Positions 1-11,882 of a DNA stretch of 64,000 nucleotides are shown piece after piece. Every line of letters starts with the position of its first letter. Position 1 is the stretch's first letter. Both the position numbers and the translations under genes were made by a program. The DNA is from Caprella mutica. Lineage: Eukaryota > Arthropoda > Malacostraca > Amphipoda > Caprellidae. The stretch spans positions 1 to 64,000 of the forward strand of contig CANNZV010000520.1 in the NCBI GenBank assembly GCA_947561585.1, read 5' to 3'. The notes under the pieces were generated by a model. That model was given only the letters and a program-made list of their open reading frames with translations. It did no database searches and had not been told where the DNA came from.

Positions 1-111
1 TGATTTTATTCATGGAGTCATTTTTCTTTATGATTGCTTCTTCTAGTCCTTTGCAATTAATTTAATTTGGACGTCAGCGATATGGTAAACGATATGGCCG
101 ATGCAGACGTT

Positions 112-345
112 AAACTACTACTACATTTATTTAGAAACTTTTATAATGAGACTAAGAATAAACTAGACAATTAATTATCGTTTAATTTAGTTAATAAAAA
201 ATTTGATCAATTTAAATACTCATTTAACACAGGATGTTCAATAAACCTAAATTTTTGTAGTAAACCTTAGTCTGCTAAAAATTTGTCATATTTTCGGCGA
301 ATGTGTCGTGCGGCGAATGTGTCGTGCGGCGAAGGTGTTTTCGGC
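112..345 (-). mobile_element. Truncated TTCGCC array-ended element
   Basis: Reverse-orientation fragment of the element seen whole at 29206-30142 and 55608-56550. The stretch 170-290 is the reverse complement of bases near 29260-29370 (Lys/Asn-poor AT-rich interior). It runs into two CGGCGAATGTGTCGTG repeats and further TTCGGCGAA units at 292-345. The outer terminus (GGTTCTAGG) is missing, so this copy is broken where it abuts BEL/Pao sequence. Homology beyond 112 towards the window start was not seen. Confidence 0.75.
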
Positions 346-399
346 GAAAGTGCTTTCTGCACTTGTTTAATGTACTCTTATTTAATGTTGATTTTACCT

Positions 400-1290
400 T
401 CGAAAAGAAACTTGGTATGTAAAAATCCCTTCTTAATTCCGCCAACAAAGAATACTTCCCAGAATGGTTAATTTGGGTGTGAACTTCATCAATGATGAGG
501 TCGGCTATTTTGCTGTTCTTTGACAGCAACACTGGGCTATAATGATGTTTGAATCAAACTTGCGTGACCTAAATTTTCCCCGACCGCACAATACTATGTT
601 CTCGTCCAAATACAATTAAGTTGTTTGATCCAATCCAATTAGTAGACTTTGACGAGGAATTCAAAAATGATATGCACTCACTGAAATGTAATCATTGGTC
701 GGCTCTATAATTATGTTAGTACTAGCTACTACAAATAGATTTTGATCAGACTTATACATAAGCACTATCATCTTAAATTTTAGAACAAACTTCAGTACAT
801 ATCTGTGAATTCGAACTAATTCAGAGAAAGATGAATTTGTTCTAAAGGAATTAACTGAGAGTTATTCATGATAATAACGTTGACTATCAATGGAGTATCA
901 TGCTTTACAAAATCAGAACATGGAACTCTCACTGTCATCGGGTTAAGCAGCAGTGAATCGTCTTTCAAAAAAATGACCGCTCAAAAAACTAGATTTAGTC
1001 AATTGTTTATGACTGATCACTCTAGTGGTGCGATCTGCCGGATTTTCTCCACCTGCAATGAACATGAATTTCACAGGCTTAGCTAGACAAATTTCCCTTA
1101 TTTTTATGATTCTGTTTCGAACGAAATCACTCAGTTTGTTTTCTTTCTTTGACAATTTGTTGGGAAAAGCGTCAATCCAACTGAGCGTTATCATGCTGTT
1201 GCAGTACAGCTCCACATCATTTATTTTAATCGGTACTGCCAGATCCGACCTGCATAGCTTATCTTTTAAGTCCCTTGCCAATTCTAGTCC
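400..1290 (-). pseudogene. BEL/Pao retrotransposon pol fragment (RNase H and integrase start)
   Basis: Minus-strand reading at 943-1281 gives an RNase H tail typical of BEL/Pao pol: SMITLSWI, then a spaced NRIIKIREI block and GGENPADRTTR, which matches the family's NPAD-SR signature. About 400 bases further along the same strand (430-532) is an integrase zinc-binding segment with HSGKYSLLAELRRDFYIP, the H-x-G...LR-x-x-(F/Y)-x-I pattern. The order RNase H then integrase agrees with pol. The reading frames are not joined, no reverse transcriptase or LTR is visible, and the downstream end is fused to another transposon fragment. It is therefore a dead remnant. Family assignment is from motif recognition only. 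Confidence 0.75.
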
Positions 1291-2800
1291 ATTGCCAATT
1301 CTAGTCCCTTGCCAATTCTAGTCCCTAAAGAACAGCAAATAGCTCCAAAGAAGGAATAGTTTTCCTCCCAAGCTTGTTACTAATTAATTTGGTCTCAGTT
1401 TATAATGGAGTTATAAAAGAACAATAATAGAAAAAGTTGAAATTATTAGTAGGTACTAAAATATGTAGTGTATTTATTAAAATCGGATAACATCATTAAC
1501 CATTGTAACATTAGTAATTTTGATGTGTTTTGATATTTTTTTAACATGAGATTGACAGGTCATTAAACAATCATGAAGTATGCAGTACGACAAACTAGCG
1601 AATACAGCAAACTACATAACGGTCATTTATTTTGAGAGATCATTTATATTTCTGAGACCGAAATTTATAATTCTGAGACCGGCCACCTTGTAAAGTCTGT
1701 CCGTACCTAGAATAATTCATGCTTAATTTTGTAATAGAATATATAAATATGGAATGGCTTGTTTTTATAATGGAATATATAAATATGGAATGGTTTGAAG
1801 TTTCATCCACTATACCGAAACCAACCACAGAAGCAATCTCCTCCAGTTGTTGTTTGTGTCACTACACCCTGAGTGCCTAATGATTGGTGTAGTACTGCTG
1901 GAGGTGCAGTTGCTGTGCATTGTTAAACCAAGTCACCTAAATTCTCTACTAATTCTCTAGCAGAAGAAAAAGAAGTTCCACGTAAGTGTTAAATGTATTT
2001 CTGATTTAAGTTTACCAATTCTTCCACCAGAGGGAGACATATATTGATATTGTGTTCAATCGAATATTATTTAGTGTGAGAGATAGATAGGGCACTAGGT
2101 GTTGAATTTAGTTAGTGTGTTTTGAATGGTGCGTAAGTTAGCGGGTGTTCGCTTCCCTTCAGCCCCCTTAATTCGTGGGTGAAGGGGGAAGTTCCTTATT
2201 TAGTATTCCCATTCCTTTGTGATAGATTGATTTATTCTATGCCTTATTTTAGATTGCTGCCTAAATTATTCAGATTGGAGATGATTATTTGAGACTTTTT
2301 GAAATTAGTTTTTCTAGTAAAAGTTATTAAGTTACCAATAGTTGAGAGGAGCTAGTGCAGTACTGGGAGAAACTTAATCACTGTGTGATAAGTACGAATC
2401 CAAAACAGTCAGGTGAGAAGCAATTTGTCTATTGCGAATATTAACAATTAGTTTCGGTAATATCAGAAGTGACGGTGATTGAGCTTACTGACCTAAATCT
2501 AACAACTGATCAATGAGAGAATATGTGCTACTATTTGTATACATATTTTAACTTTAGTAAAGATATTTTATATTTATCATGGCGTGGTGAATTTATCGTC
2601 CATTTTAACTGTTGTAATAAAGTTTTATTTTGTTCTGATACCAATATATGTAACTAAAGTGTAATTAGGTAAATTTTATTGTTCAGAGTTTTTAGAATCT
2701 TTTTTATATAACAGTACCTCACTGTAACATTCATGAAAATAAAGCTCTGTCCATGGTCACACGTTTGGAATTCTCCTCCCGCATTGTATAGTAAGCAAAT
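1291..2800. other. Non-coding stretch, possible decayed LTR or repeat
   Basis: No convincing coding region. Short direct repeats occur at 1277-1325 (TTGCCAATTCTAGTCC units) and 1640-1800 (TATAAATATGGAATGG twice). A block at 1553-1615 recurs at 63660-63725 and, inverted, near 30225-30280. An AATAAA at about 2739 and a GTAAGT at about 1981 are present but not tied to any reading frame. It could be part of a solo LTR, but no paired TG...CA ends were found. Confidence 0.4.
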
Positions 2801-3072
2801 ATTAACAATCATTTAACATTGAACTTTGAAACCTTTTCTCATTATCTTAGGAAAATAAAAAACAGAGATGTTTTAATTGTGTTCATTTATATTACTTAAA
2901 TTACCATGACATGGGATACATCTTAATACTTAATGTTATCTATACAAATAAATACATTCGGCTGTCATAAAAAGTTTACAATGAATTGATTCTAAGATAA
3001 TTATACAAAAACAATGAAAACAAAGTCGATTGTTAATGAAGGATTGATGTCAATTTCTTCGACAGCTCCTCC

Positions 3073-3873
3073 TCACATCTCCTGAAGTAAGTCCTCGTCG
3101 ATTCTTTCGGCTGACTCCTCCTCTTTTTCCAAACAACAAAAGCATTTGGGACAATCCTTACTGAAGGTCATGGACTCCGATTTGCCGCAATCTGCTCGGC
3201 AAACTCCTTTCTGTATCACATGGGAAATTAAACCAAGAAATAAAATAAGTTATTCAAATAGATAGCTCATACCGCTCTGGTTAAGAAACTCACTCCTTCT
3301 AACCCTAGTTCAGGAAGGGGTGAGCATTCCTTATCTTTCTCTGTGGTACATTCTTCAGACTCTTCATCTCCTCCTGCTCCATCTTCTCTCATCCCTTTAA
3401 AGAAATTGAGTTACAGTTAATCAGGCCAACTTAATAGTTTGTAGAACTTATCAAAAATAACATTCAGGTCAACTTATGTAATATCAAACAATATAACCGC
3501 ATATTTGATTTGTTTCAAATAAAATCAACAGCAAAATTCCTGTAAATCAGTTTTGATAAATCACCAATGAATGCATTCTTATGGAAATGTAAATATTATT
3601 AGTTCTCCATCCCCAGTAATCATTAATATAATCAAAATCTCACCAAAAGTTGAGCCAAAGTTTTCCATGCCCAAATCCTCCATTTCAGACTTTGGAAATT
3701 GAAAAGGAAAATATTATGCAGTGAAAATTATATCCCAGCATATGTAGTATGTAGCAATTACTCTGAATATAACATCTAACTACTATTTATATTCAGGTGC
3801 TTACCAATTCTTCTGAACAGACAAAATTGACGGCCAACAGAGCCAGAAGTGCGAATGAGAAATATTTCTGCAT
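3073..3873 (-). CDS. Small secreted acidic cysteine-rich protein, copy A (spliced)
   Basis: Four coding exons on the minus strand: 3873-3805, 3689-3644, 3394-3273 and 3210-3073 (stop TGA). All introns are GT-AG (phases 0, 1, 0). A non-coding first exon (about 4115-4079) has donor GTAAGC, and the ATG exon begins at 3887 after a CAG acceptor. The product is 124 residues. Residues 1-20 form a signal peptide (start MQKYFSFALLALLAVNFVC). The mature part is acidic, with Glu/Asp runs in exon 3 and at the C-terminus. It carries eight cysteines spaced C-x7-C-x20-C-x3-C-x11-C-x2-C-x-C-C, enough for four disulfides, six of them in the last exon. No known domain recognised. The build (short, secreted, disulfide-rich, recently amplified) is that of salivary or venom-type effectors, immune peptides or accessory-gland proteins. 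Which one is unknown. The three copies confirm the exon model because every splice site and the frame are kept in all. Confidence 0.87.
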
Positions 3874-4141
3874 GATAAAGATGTTTTCTGGAAGAGAAAT
3901 TACCAAATCAACAATGGAGCATCAATAATAATTCAAGATCTCTAGATACTTTTTTCAAACTAGTTTTGAATTCAAATCTTCAATGGTTTATTTCAATAAA
4001 TTCTATTTTCTATGAGGAAATATTTTCTATCTAGGAAATTATTTTCTCTCTGTAACTCTATGAATTATAAAAGCTTACATGTTTGTTTAATTTCGCTATA
4101 GATATCAGATGTGAAGTGATGTTTTAAGTGGAGACACACGG

Positions 4142-4149
4142 CTTATATA
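4142..4149 (-). promoter_or_regulatory. TATA box of copy A
   Basis: TATATAAG on the minus strand, about 30 bases upstream of the inferred start of the 5'UTR exon (exon end 4079, donor GTAAGC). The same octamer and spacing occur in copies B and C. The flanking 70 bases are also kept in all copies. Confidence 0.75.
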
Positions 4150-4239
4150 CCCTGCAGAACACTCATACACGTCTCTTATGCTGTCCACAGGTGTTGCTTT
4201 TTAATTGAAATGCTAATGAGAGAGGTAAGGAGTGACGGG

Positions 4240-5315
4240 AAATGTTTATGTTTTTTTGGACTGACAAAAATGCATATTGAACAGTTTTTCAAAATTTGTC
4301 TATGAATTTTCTAGGTCTATCTACTTCAATTTTTTAACAATTCATCAATTTATTAAGTGCGTAAATTTCTTTGCCTGAAGGTGGTAAGAGCTATTTCCGA
4401 AACGTTGCATGTTTCAAATAAATTAATATAATGTAATGCCAAGACACTTTTTAATCGTATATGGGTCTCAAAAGTCAACTTGAAAATAATACCAAGTATC
4501 ACCAATCACCTATGTAGATAACTGGAGAAATGAACTCAAAAAATAATAAATCTAATCGACTATTTAACATAACTTGAAAAAATATTAATTTTTAATCCAC
4601 CCGCAAAAAATTCCACCAGGAAGACTCCACCGCTAGAAAGTTCCACCAGGAAGATTCCACCGCTAGAAAGTTCCACCATGGAATATTCCACCGCATAATA
4701 CTGGATTTCATTTACATCAAGTGTAATACCATTAATACGGATTAATAAGATTAGTTAAATAGTTCAGAAATTAAAAGAATAGATAATGTAACTCAAGGCC
4801 TAAGGAATAAGCTGAAACAAACCTGAGAAAATACAGACGGATGAAACGATTCGTTCAAGTAAATATTTTTCATACAATTAAATGTATAAATTAATTTAAT
4901 TTATTATAAATTTCAAGAGAGTGAAAATTCAACAATAAAATTCCGTTGCCATAATGTTATACAATTTCGGTCCCGTTGTTTCTCTATTATAATAAATACC
5001 ACTACATGTATATTGTATATGTATATGTTCAAAGAAAGATTTATTCATTTATTACAAATCCCTTAAATCACCTCTCCACTCTAAATTTAAAAATCTGGAA
5101 TTGCTTTACATTTGTAGAGCTAAGGTTATATAACATATAACAGTTAGCAGAAAAGAAATCGATCAACTATCATGTTCATAATTAATTATATAAATAAATA
5201 TTAACATTCAATTTTCGTTCGTTCTAGGATTCAAAAGAAGAACAATAACTGCAGTCTAACTTTTCACCTGTTATCGTAAATTTAATGATAATTAGGTATA
5301 TGGGTTCACTTATAG
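4240..5315. other. Intergenic, with a short TTCCACC repeat run
   Basis: No gene seen. At 4597-4697 there are about three 30-base units built from TTCCACCAGGAAG and TTCCACCGCTAGAAAG. They resemble the keyword repeats at the ends of the element at 10785-11480 but have no visible partner array. At 4378-4430 a stretch ending CCGAAACGTTGCATG...AAATAAA resembles the 3' tail of a retroelement. The rest is AT-rich without recognisable content. Confidence 0.5.
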
Positions 5316-6727
5316 GGTATCCGGTAAATTCATCGCATACCAAATTATCGCATGGTAAATTCATCGCGTGGTAGATTCATTGCATTGAAAATCATCGCAT
5401 GGTTAATTCATCGCATGGTACATTACAAAATTAAATTGATAAACTTAAATAAACTCTTTGCAAATAATTTCGCCGTTCTTACTTTATTTTTCGCTGGATT
5501 AGGGTAACTTGTTTGTACGAATCTGTGTTGTTAGTTTATTTTAAATGATTTGATTTTTAGTAATAGAATGTCATATAATTTTCATATGCATATCATACAA
5601 TTACTATAAAATATTTAATATTTGGGTAATTGCAATAATTTATTATTTTATAGTTATGCATTTTTTTTTTAATTTATATTATTTCTTAAATTACGTATTT
5701 GTTTAGCTACTCATAGGTTGAACAACAACATAACAGTAAATGCTACACCTTTTCGAAAATATGATCAGCAAAGCATAATTGCCTCAGTAAATTGGGAACC
5801 AGGTTTTCCAATTATTTAAGTGGTTTTGCTTACATTTTATCTTTTTTAAAGTAATTTAGATATATTTTTCGTGCAGTTGTAACGATAGAATTTAATGTTT
5901 ACAATTAACGGTTTGCATTAGCAACATATCCATATATTATTTCCTGGACCGACAATTAGGACCCAACAATTGGGCCCATGACAATTGGGCCCACGATAAT
6001 AATTGGGCCCAAAGACCATTATATCATTTGCCCTTTTTTTCAGAGTCAACTTAATCAAAGACCATTGCTACCGTAATAACTAGGGATGTGACAGTATGCT
6101 TTTTGCATAAAAATATAGTCTAGACTTTAGACTACTTGAGCATAATTGAAAAAAATATATAATCTTGTTATGAAAAATATATATTCTTTAATAGAATATA
6201 TACTATTATTCTTTTAAACTACTGTAATTTTCTGTTCTGAGATAGGTCATGTATAAGCAAAAAAATCCTACTTACAGTACCTCTATATAAGTGACCTCCT
6301 GCGTAGTGAATGAGTTAGGATTTAGCCAATAGAAAATAAGAATGTGGGTATTTAAAGAAGGCCATGGCCCACCAAAAATACTGATATTATTCGAACATAC
6401 AAGTCGAAATAAAGTTAATGTGAATTTGTTGAAACCTGTTCAGTGTTCAATATAGAAAAGTTTTATAAATTATTATTACGAAATGTATTCTCCTAATCTC
6501 ATTTTATCCCAACAACTATGCTAATTTTCTTAGTTCAATCTGAAGAAAATCTTCAAAATTTAACCATTTTATTAACTAAATGTTACTGCGACAACTTTGT
6601 CAGATGATGTACACTACACATTGGATCTACATGACATGATTCAAAATAATACGACTTATTTAAATACTTCAAAGATTTTCATTTCATACCATGCGGAAAA
6701 TTTACTGCGATGAATTTACACTGATCC
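5316..6727. mobile_element. ATTCATCGC array-ended element, copy A (1.4 kb)
   Basis: Left end GGTATCCGGTAAATTCATCG is followed by five or six degenerate ATTCATCGCATGGTA units. The right end, read inward, is GGATCAGTGTAAATTCATCG. The flanking 9-mers CACTTATAG and CACTGTTAG match at 7 of 9 positions, consistent with an old 9-bp target duplication. The interior is homologous to the first part of 60831-63039, including the start of a nested GGGCCC element at about 5946. The nested element's right half is missing, so this copy carries an internal deletion. No coding capacity. Confidence 0.75.
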
Positions 6728-7265
6728 CACTGTTAGGTATCTTAGTGTTTTTTAGGGTATTCGTATTTAGATACCAGTATAGGTAGTCATCTAAAATATG
6801 TCTAAAATCTATATTACAGTTTTGAATTTTTCTAGATTCAATGCATTCTTTTTCTTTGCTTGAAATTCTGAGGTTAGTAGTGAAATGAAGAATAACTTAA
6901 ATTACATATTATGGTAAAAAAAATATAGATCCAAATTTGAAATGGTTTGCAGTTTTGTAATCAGTAACCTTAGTTCTATAAAATCTAATAAATAGAGAAA
7001 TAAAAAAATATAGTGGAGGGGACCTGTGAGTAAAAGTTCAATATCATGCATGCATTTTTTTTTTTAATTTATAGAAAGGCAATATCTTAATTCTCGGTAT
7101 TGTAGCCGAGTCTGCTATCAGTCTTTGGCTTCATCTTAATTGAAGACCATTGCTAGTTTGATAACAAAATAACACTTCTTTTTTGAGTCTGTTGTCACAA
7201 TTTTTTCATGGGCTCATTTGTCCTGGGTCTAATTGTCTTGGCCCCAACTCTTGGTGTTCCCTTGT
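5946..7265. mobile_element. GGGCCC element remnants
   Basis: Left-end array at 5946-6015 has repeated ACAATTGGGCCC units starting CCTGGACCGACAATT, after the 9-mer ATATTATTT. A degenerate right-end array (GGGCTCATTTGTCCTGGGTC and GGCCCCAACTC) lies at 7207-7262. The two ends straddle the right end of the ATTCATCGC element, so they are not the ends of one intact insertion. The intact arrangement is at 61635-62749. Confidence 0.55.
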
Positions 7266-7408
7266 CTGCATACATGAGCTTGTCACGAACTGGTGGTAGA
7301 TGACTTTGTCCATACAGAGCCACTTTCCTTTACCTTCTTTTTAATTTCTTTTTGTAGTGAAAAATAAGAGCCTGAGTGGACTAGACCTAATCCATCCAGA
7401 TGATAATA

Positions 7409-7675
7409 CAGTGAAACTCCTGAGTTATGAAGTATTTGTTCCTTCATAACTAAGAGCCACTTCATAACTCAGGGACAATTATAGTTTTCTATGATTAAAA
7501 TCTTGGAGAAAACTATGGTATTTTAGGGATAGCTAGGCCGAAATTTCTGAGGTATATCGTTTTCTATAATTTAAACATAGAAAATACTTCATAACTCAGG
7601 TGCATTTCATAACTCAGGTCCTTCATTATTCGAGTGCTCCATAACAAAGAACTTCATAACTAAGGATTTTTACTG
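7409..7675. mobile_element. Tc1/mariner-type MITE, 267 bp
   Basis: Flanked by TA. Ends are CAGTGAAACTCCTGAGTTAT and, inverted, CAGTAAAAATCCTTAGTTAT, with CTTCATAACTCAG motifs repeated inside. A second, partly truncated, inverted copy is at 37848-38065. Too short to encode a transposase. TA target and CAGT ends suggest a pogo-like or related Tc1/mariner family. Confidence 0.75.
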
Positions 7676-8877
7676 TAGCATTATACTGAGGCACTGACCG
7701 AAGTATGGTAATCACACCTCAAAACCAGACAATAATCAAAGATAAATTACTAACGATTATGTGGAACTTCAGAAAGACACTTTGGAATCTTTTAAAAATG
7801 ATATATGATGAGTTGGAACAAAGAAATCACCATATTATATAAAAAAAATAGCTACTTGTACTGAAAATATATTACTTTGTGAATTTGGATATTTCCACTG
7901 TCGAATAGTGTGTTTGTCCCTCAATAAATAGCACATGAATTACCAAAGTACAATCAAAGCAGAGCAACAATTCTCACCAACTTGCAAGTGGTTAGTGAGG
8001 ATGAAGTGACTATTTCAGGTTTGATTTATTATTCATGTGTTTCAAATATTATATTTTCTCATGTATATCATCAATCGTGAAAAATATGTACATTAATAGA
8101 TCAAACATAATGATTATATAGTTTTCAATTCCATTCTCCATTTCTGGGGAAAGGGTAAGGGATTTTCCCTCGGAATGGCTCAATTTAATGGTAACATACA
8201 CCCTCATATTATTCATTAGATTAATGTTATTAACACAATTTCCTCGAAGTCTGTTAATTGTAGTAATTTAATAAATTAGGATGCTCATAATTATTATTAT
8301 CTTAAATTGTATTCAACTGTTTGAAATATCACATTGGGAAATGGAAGATATTTCACATTTTAGACTAATATTTTTCTCGTCTTAGAGTTATTCAGTGGGG
8401 TCAATTCCATGAAACAATGATCTGCAGTTTATTATTTAATTCTTAAGATTATAAAGTCTATTATATGTGGATACTATCCATCGCATCATCACTAATTATT
8501 GTCACTTTGAGTTATATCTCAGTACTGTGGAGTAGGTCCATCAATCTGGTGTTGGTCTGTCAGTTCTACAGAGCACGTGCCTGCACTAGTACAAGGGGCG
8601 CCCTCCAGTTCTAAGAGAGTGATAGAGTTACTGCCTATCTTCAGGATTCCGTGTGGCACGTACAGAGTGATCTCATTGAGGCCCCATCACTGGCCAGTAG
8701 CGACCCAGGCAGAAGTCGTTTACCCAAGCGATACCCTGAGGTGATGTTAAATTTGGCATTAATTTAATAAACTGTCACTGAGACAGAGCTCTTTGTTTCT
8801 ATTTGGTCTCACTTATTCAAATTATGACTCTTTTTCCAATACTCACATACTGGAAAATAAGTTCATAGTACATTTTA
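7676..8877. other. AT-rich intergenic stretch
   Basis: No gene or element boundaries recognised. A GC-richer block at 8540-8720 contains no open frame of note. Confidence 0.4.
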
Positions 8878-8975
8878 GGCAATTTGTTCGTTTGGTGTTT
8901 TGACCGAAAGGCAATTTGTCCGTTAGGCATTTAGTCCGTTAGGCATTTTGTCGGTAAGCATTCTGTACGCTCATG
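8878..8975. repeat. Array of AGGCATTTTGTCCGTT-like units
   Basis: About six degenerate 16-base units (variants GGCAATTTGTCCGTT, GGCATTTAGTCCGTT, GGCATTTTGTCGGT). The unit length and degeneracy match the terminal arrays of the array-ended elements in this window, but no inverted partner array was found, so this is probably one end of a broken element. Confidence 0.6.
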
Positions 8976-8997
8976 ATATTTATACCCTACGCATATA

Positions 8998-9932
8998 GTT
9001 GGGCAGATAGCTGCCCACTTTTAATTCCTATGTATATATCTTTTTTCAAGAGTGTTCGATTAATTTTCCATTTTTATGACTCTTGACCTGAAGTGTCTTC
9101 TCTCTACTGGATATAGAATCATATATCTCTGTGAAATTCCAATCGTGAATAATAACACGAAATGTAAAATGTAATTCCAAATTCACACCGTTTTTCTGGC
9201 GTTTCAAAGTCATCTAGTCAGCCCACCGCGTAAGTTACATCTCTGCACTATGTGTAGGCACTGCAGCAGCTATCGATTCTCTGTGGCGTGCGGTGGTGTG
9301 CATTATGTCTCGGCTACGCGGGTTGACTGAGTCTCAGATTGATCGGCTACTGTTTGTTCGAAGATTACCGTAATGCGAGTTTGACCAATCAAATATTATA
9401 TCAAATGAGTATAATCCCCATTCAATTGTTAGTAATTCTTTTCTGTAGATCACTGTTAGGTAAATGATCTAATTCAACTTATACATCAATAGAAGTATTA
9501 CCGATAATATGTGCCAGTGAATAATAACCATTTCATCAAGATACAACATCTCATCGCTTCCAAACTCTGTATCAGAACACAATACTACACAATACACATG
9601 CATGCCTTGAATACGGTACTTACACGTTCACAATAGTACATATCTCTGCAGAATACGCCTGCCTGAGTGTAGTTTTGCACGCTCAGTGGGGGAGGGGAGA
9701 GGTGCGGTCAGCCAACTGGCTGAGTGTGCGTGAATGGCTTAATTGAATGTAATAACAATACTCTATACATAATCGTGTATTATCAAAAATTGACTAAATG
9801 TATCTACTATAGGATTTTCTTACACATTGTCTTAATGTATTAGGCTATGCCTCTAGCGATTTTTAAACTAATTTATCAAATATCTTTCAAAATATAAAAG
9901 AATCAATGAAAGTGGGCATCCACCTGCCCAAC
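8998..9932. mobile_element. TIR element, about 0.93 kb, GTTGGGCAG ends
   Basis: Left end GTTGGGCAGATAGCTGCCCA and inverted right end GTTGGGCAGGTGGATGCCCA, each followed by CTTT. The terminus itself contains a small palindrome (GGGCAG...CTGCCC). The interior has a GC-rich part at 9220-9330 and no coding region. The target duplication is not clear. Confidence 0.6.
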
Positions 9933-10784
9933 CGTGAATCTGCAGTACCTGAAAGTAGCGTGAAGGAGATATATATTCTTGATTATGCAGTATTTGCCTG
10001 CTAATAGTTTATTTTGATATTTGAAATATATTTTTTTTAAGTTTATTTAAAATCTGATATTAGTTAAATTAGGATTAATATATAATTGATTATATGTATA
10101 ATTTGTTTGTGTCTTGTAGTTCAAATTTCTTTTAAAATTTGAACCACATGGGCCCTAGCGTTAGGAAAAGAATAAATACCATTTGAAAGGCTCACCTCAG
10201 CAATTGTATTTTCATCAAAATATGAATAGTAATGCATCAGTAATTGTATATATCTTGACTGTGCTACTGAGTTTCAGCCTTAATTATAAGGAAAAGAATA
10301 TTTATCTGCGCAGAGCTTCTTTTCTGTTTGACTTTCAGTGACGTGACACTTGATGTCTGAGCGTGTGCAGATAGATTGGGATTACTTGCTTCGACACTCT
10401 ATAAATTATGAGCCTCTATTGGAATGAGTCTCCACTGAGATGTTTAAGAGTTATCTAATCATGGGGCTGTTACCCAAGGAAAGCCACACAAAGATACGAT
10501 GGCTCTTGTTAAAGTTATGGTGATTTTAATTTCGTACCCACTTTTTTCGACTCATACTGTACGATAAATGTTCTTTCAATTATTAACAATATAGTGATCT
10601 GCAATAAAGTGTTTGATACAGATTAGTATAAGTAGAATGGTAGAAGTATATAAGACAATATAGAATAGTAGAAATAGAATATTTTTTCAAATAAGGCAGC
10701 CTCGAATATTTTTAGTTTTAGAACTTACACATAAGGTAAAAAAAATGGGTGACATCCCTAGACTTCATGCAACCATTTTTTCAC
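9933..10784. other. AT-rich intergenic stretch
   Basis: No coding region, repeats or element ends recognised. Confidence 0.4.
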
Positions 10785-11480
10785 GGTTCTAGGTATATTC
10801 CACACCAGTATATTCCATCCTAGGTATATTCCACCCTGGTAAATTCCACCCCAGTGAACAATTAATTTATTTTAGTTAGGGGTTAAACGTTTACTTCGGA
10901 GCTAAAGGCTATATTGCTGACCTCAAAAATAAATTTAATATAAAGAACTAGAATAAGCAGCAGAAAACGTTATTGGCTCCACGATCCAAGTCACTATACC
11001 TCATATCAGTGACAAATAAAGCCTATATATGAGCCTACCTAAAACAAAATCGTAAACCTCAGAGTTGAAGAGAATAAACCTAGCTATACTCTTCAACTGC
11101 ATGTAGCTGTTAAAGAATGACAAATACGGAAAAAGAAAACACATAAACCAGATATCGACTGTTTGGGGCCCAAGGGAAGCCAACCCCCTTCTCTTCCATT
11201 CATCAAAACGGCTTCAGGATATATTAAACTGATAAAGTGCGTTCTCACAACCTTTCTTTCTGATATTGTATCACATGAGCAGTGATAAATAAATAGCTTT
11301 TTATTGGTCAACAAAAGGTTAATTTTGATATAAAGAAAATGCAAGTTACTTAGTATTATACCAATTATTAATATATGATGAAAAATTAATGACTAACCAA
11401 ACCTTACTGACCGGAGTAGAATATACATAGGGTGGAATATACCGGGGTGGAATTTGCCTGGGTGGAATATAACGGTAACC
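10785..11480. mobile_element. TATTCCACC array-ended element, 696 bp
   Basis: Left end GGTTCTAGGTATATTCCAC and inverted right end GGTTACCGTTATATTCCACC. Each end carries four to five 14-15-base units of the form GGTATATTCCACC(C/T). It is flanked by the exact 9-base duplication TTTTTTCAC (10776-10784 and 11481-11489). The interior has no coding capacity. A 9-bp duplication with GG...CC ends is typical of MULE-like elements, while Merlin makes 8-9 bp. The first ten bases are identical to the start of the TTCGCC family. Confidence 0.88.
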
Positions 11481-11526
11481 TTTTTTCACATTGCAGTGAT
11501 TAGAAGAAATGATTCTAATAAGCAGC

Positions 11527-11882
11527 GTTCACACGATCAATATGCATTGGCAGTATTTTTATTGACAATATTGGATATTGACAATATTGGATATTGACAA
11601 TATTGGATATTGACAATATTGGATATTGACAATATCGAGTTCACACGATCAATAATGTGTACTGTCAATATTTCAATCAGTAGTTGTTCTGACTCCCTAA
11701 GGAAGAGGTCTGAACAATCATTATAGTACTTTCCGTCAGTCCATGAATGCTAAAATATTGATGACATTTCTGAGCACTTTTTATCGCATCAATATTTTCA
11801 TCAGTCCATCAGTACCCCGTGCAGACGATCAATATATTGATACAATTAGTAAATAGTGTCAATAATATTTATCGTGTGAACC
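11527..11882. mobile_element. MITE with internal 16-bp tandem repeat
   Basis: Inverted ends GTTCACACGATCAATAT / GTTCACACGATAAATAT. Inside, 11560-11636 holds about five tandem copies of a 16-base unit ATATTGACAATATTGG, itself nearly palindromic. A further GTTCACACGATCAATA copy lies at about 11639, suggesting internal duplication of an end. No coding region. Confidence 0.7.

Larger units (their letters stand above)
2859..4239 (-). repeat. Duplicated gene segment, copy A
   Basis: About 1.38 kb nearly identical (roughly 97-98 % by eye) to 22640-24022 and 53140-54525, covering promoter, all exons, introns and 3' flank of the secreted-protein gene. Homology stops abruptly just upstream of the promoter at the shared GTGACGGGAAAT and, on the 3' side, near the A-rich stretch before 2870. 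Weak similarity of 2795-2870 to 52036-52160 suggests a further, partial copy of the 3' flank at the latter site. Confidence 0.9.

Noticed and set aside
2700..2800. Polyadenylation signal of a host gene (AATAAA near 2739)
   Set aside because: No coding exons precede it on the plus strand. It could belong to a decayed LTR.
3073..3873. Assignment of the cysteine-rich protein to Kazal, pacifastin or another named inhibitor or toxin family
   Set aside because: The spacing C-x3-C-x11-C-x2-C-x-C-C does not fit those patterns, and naming a function would be guesswork.
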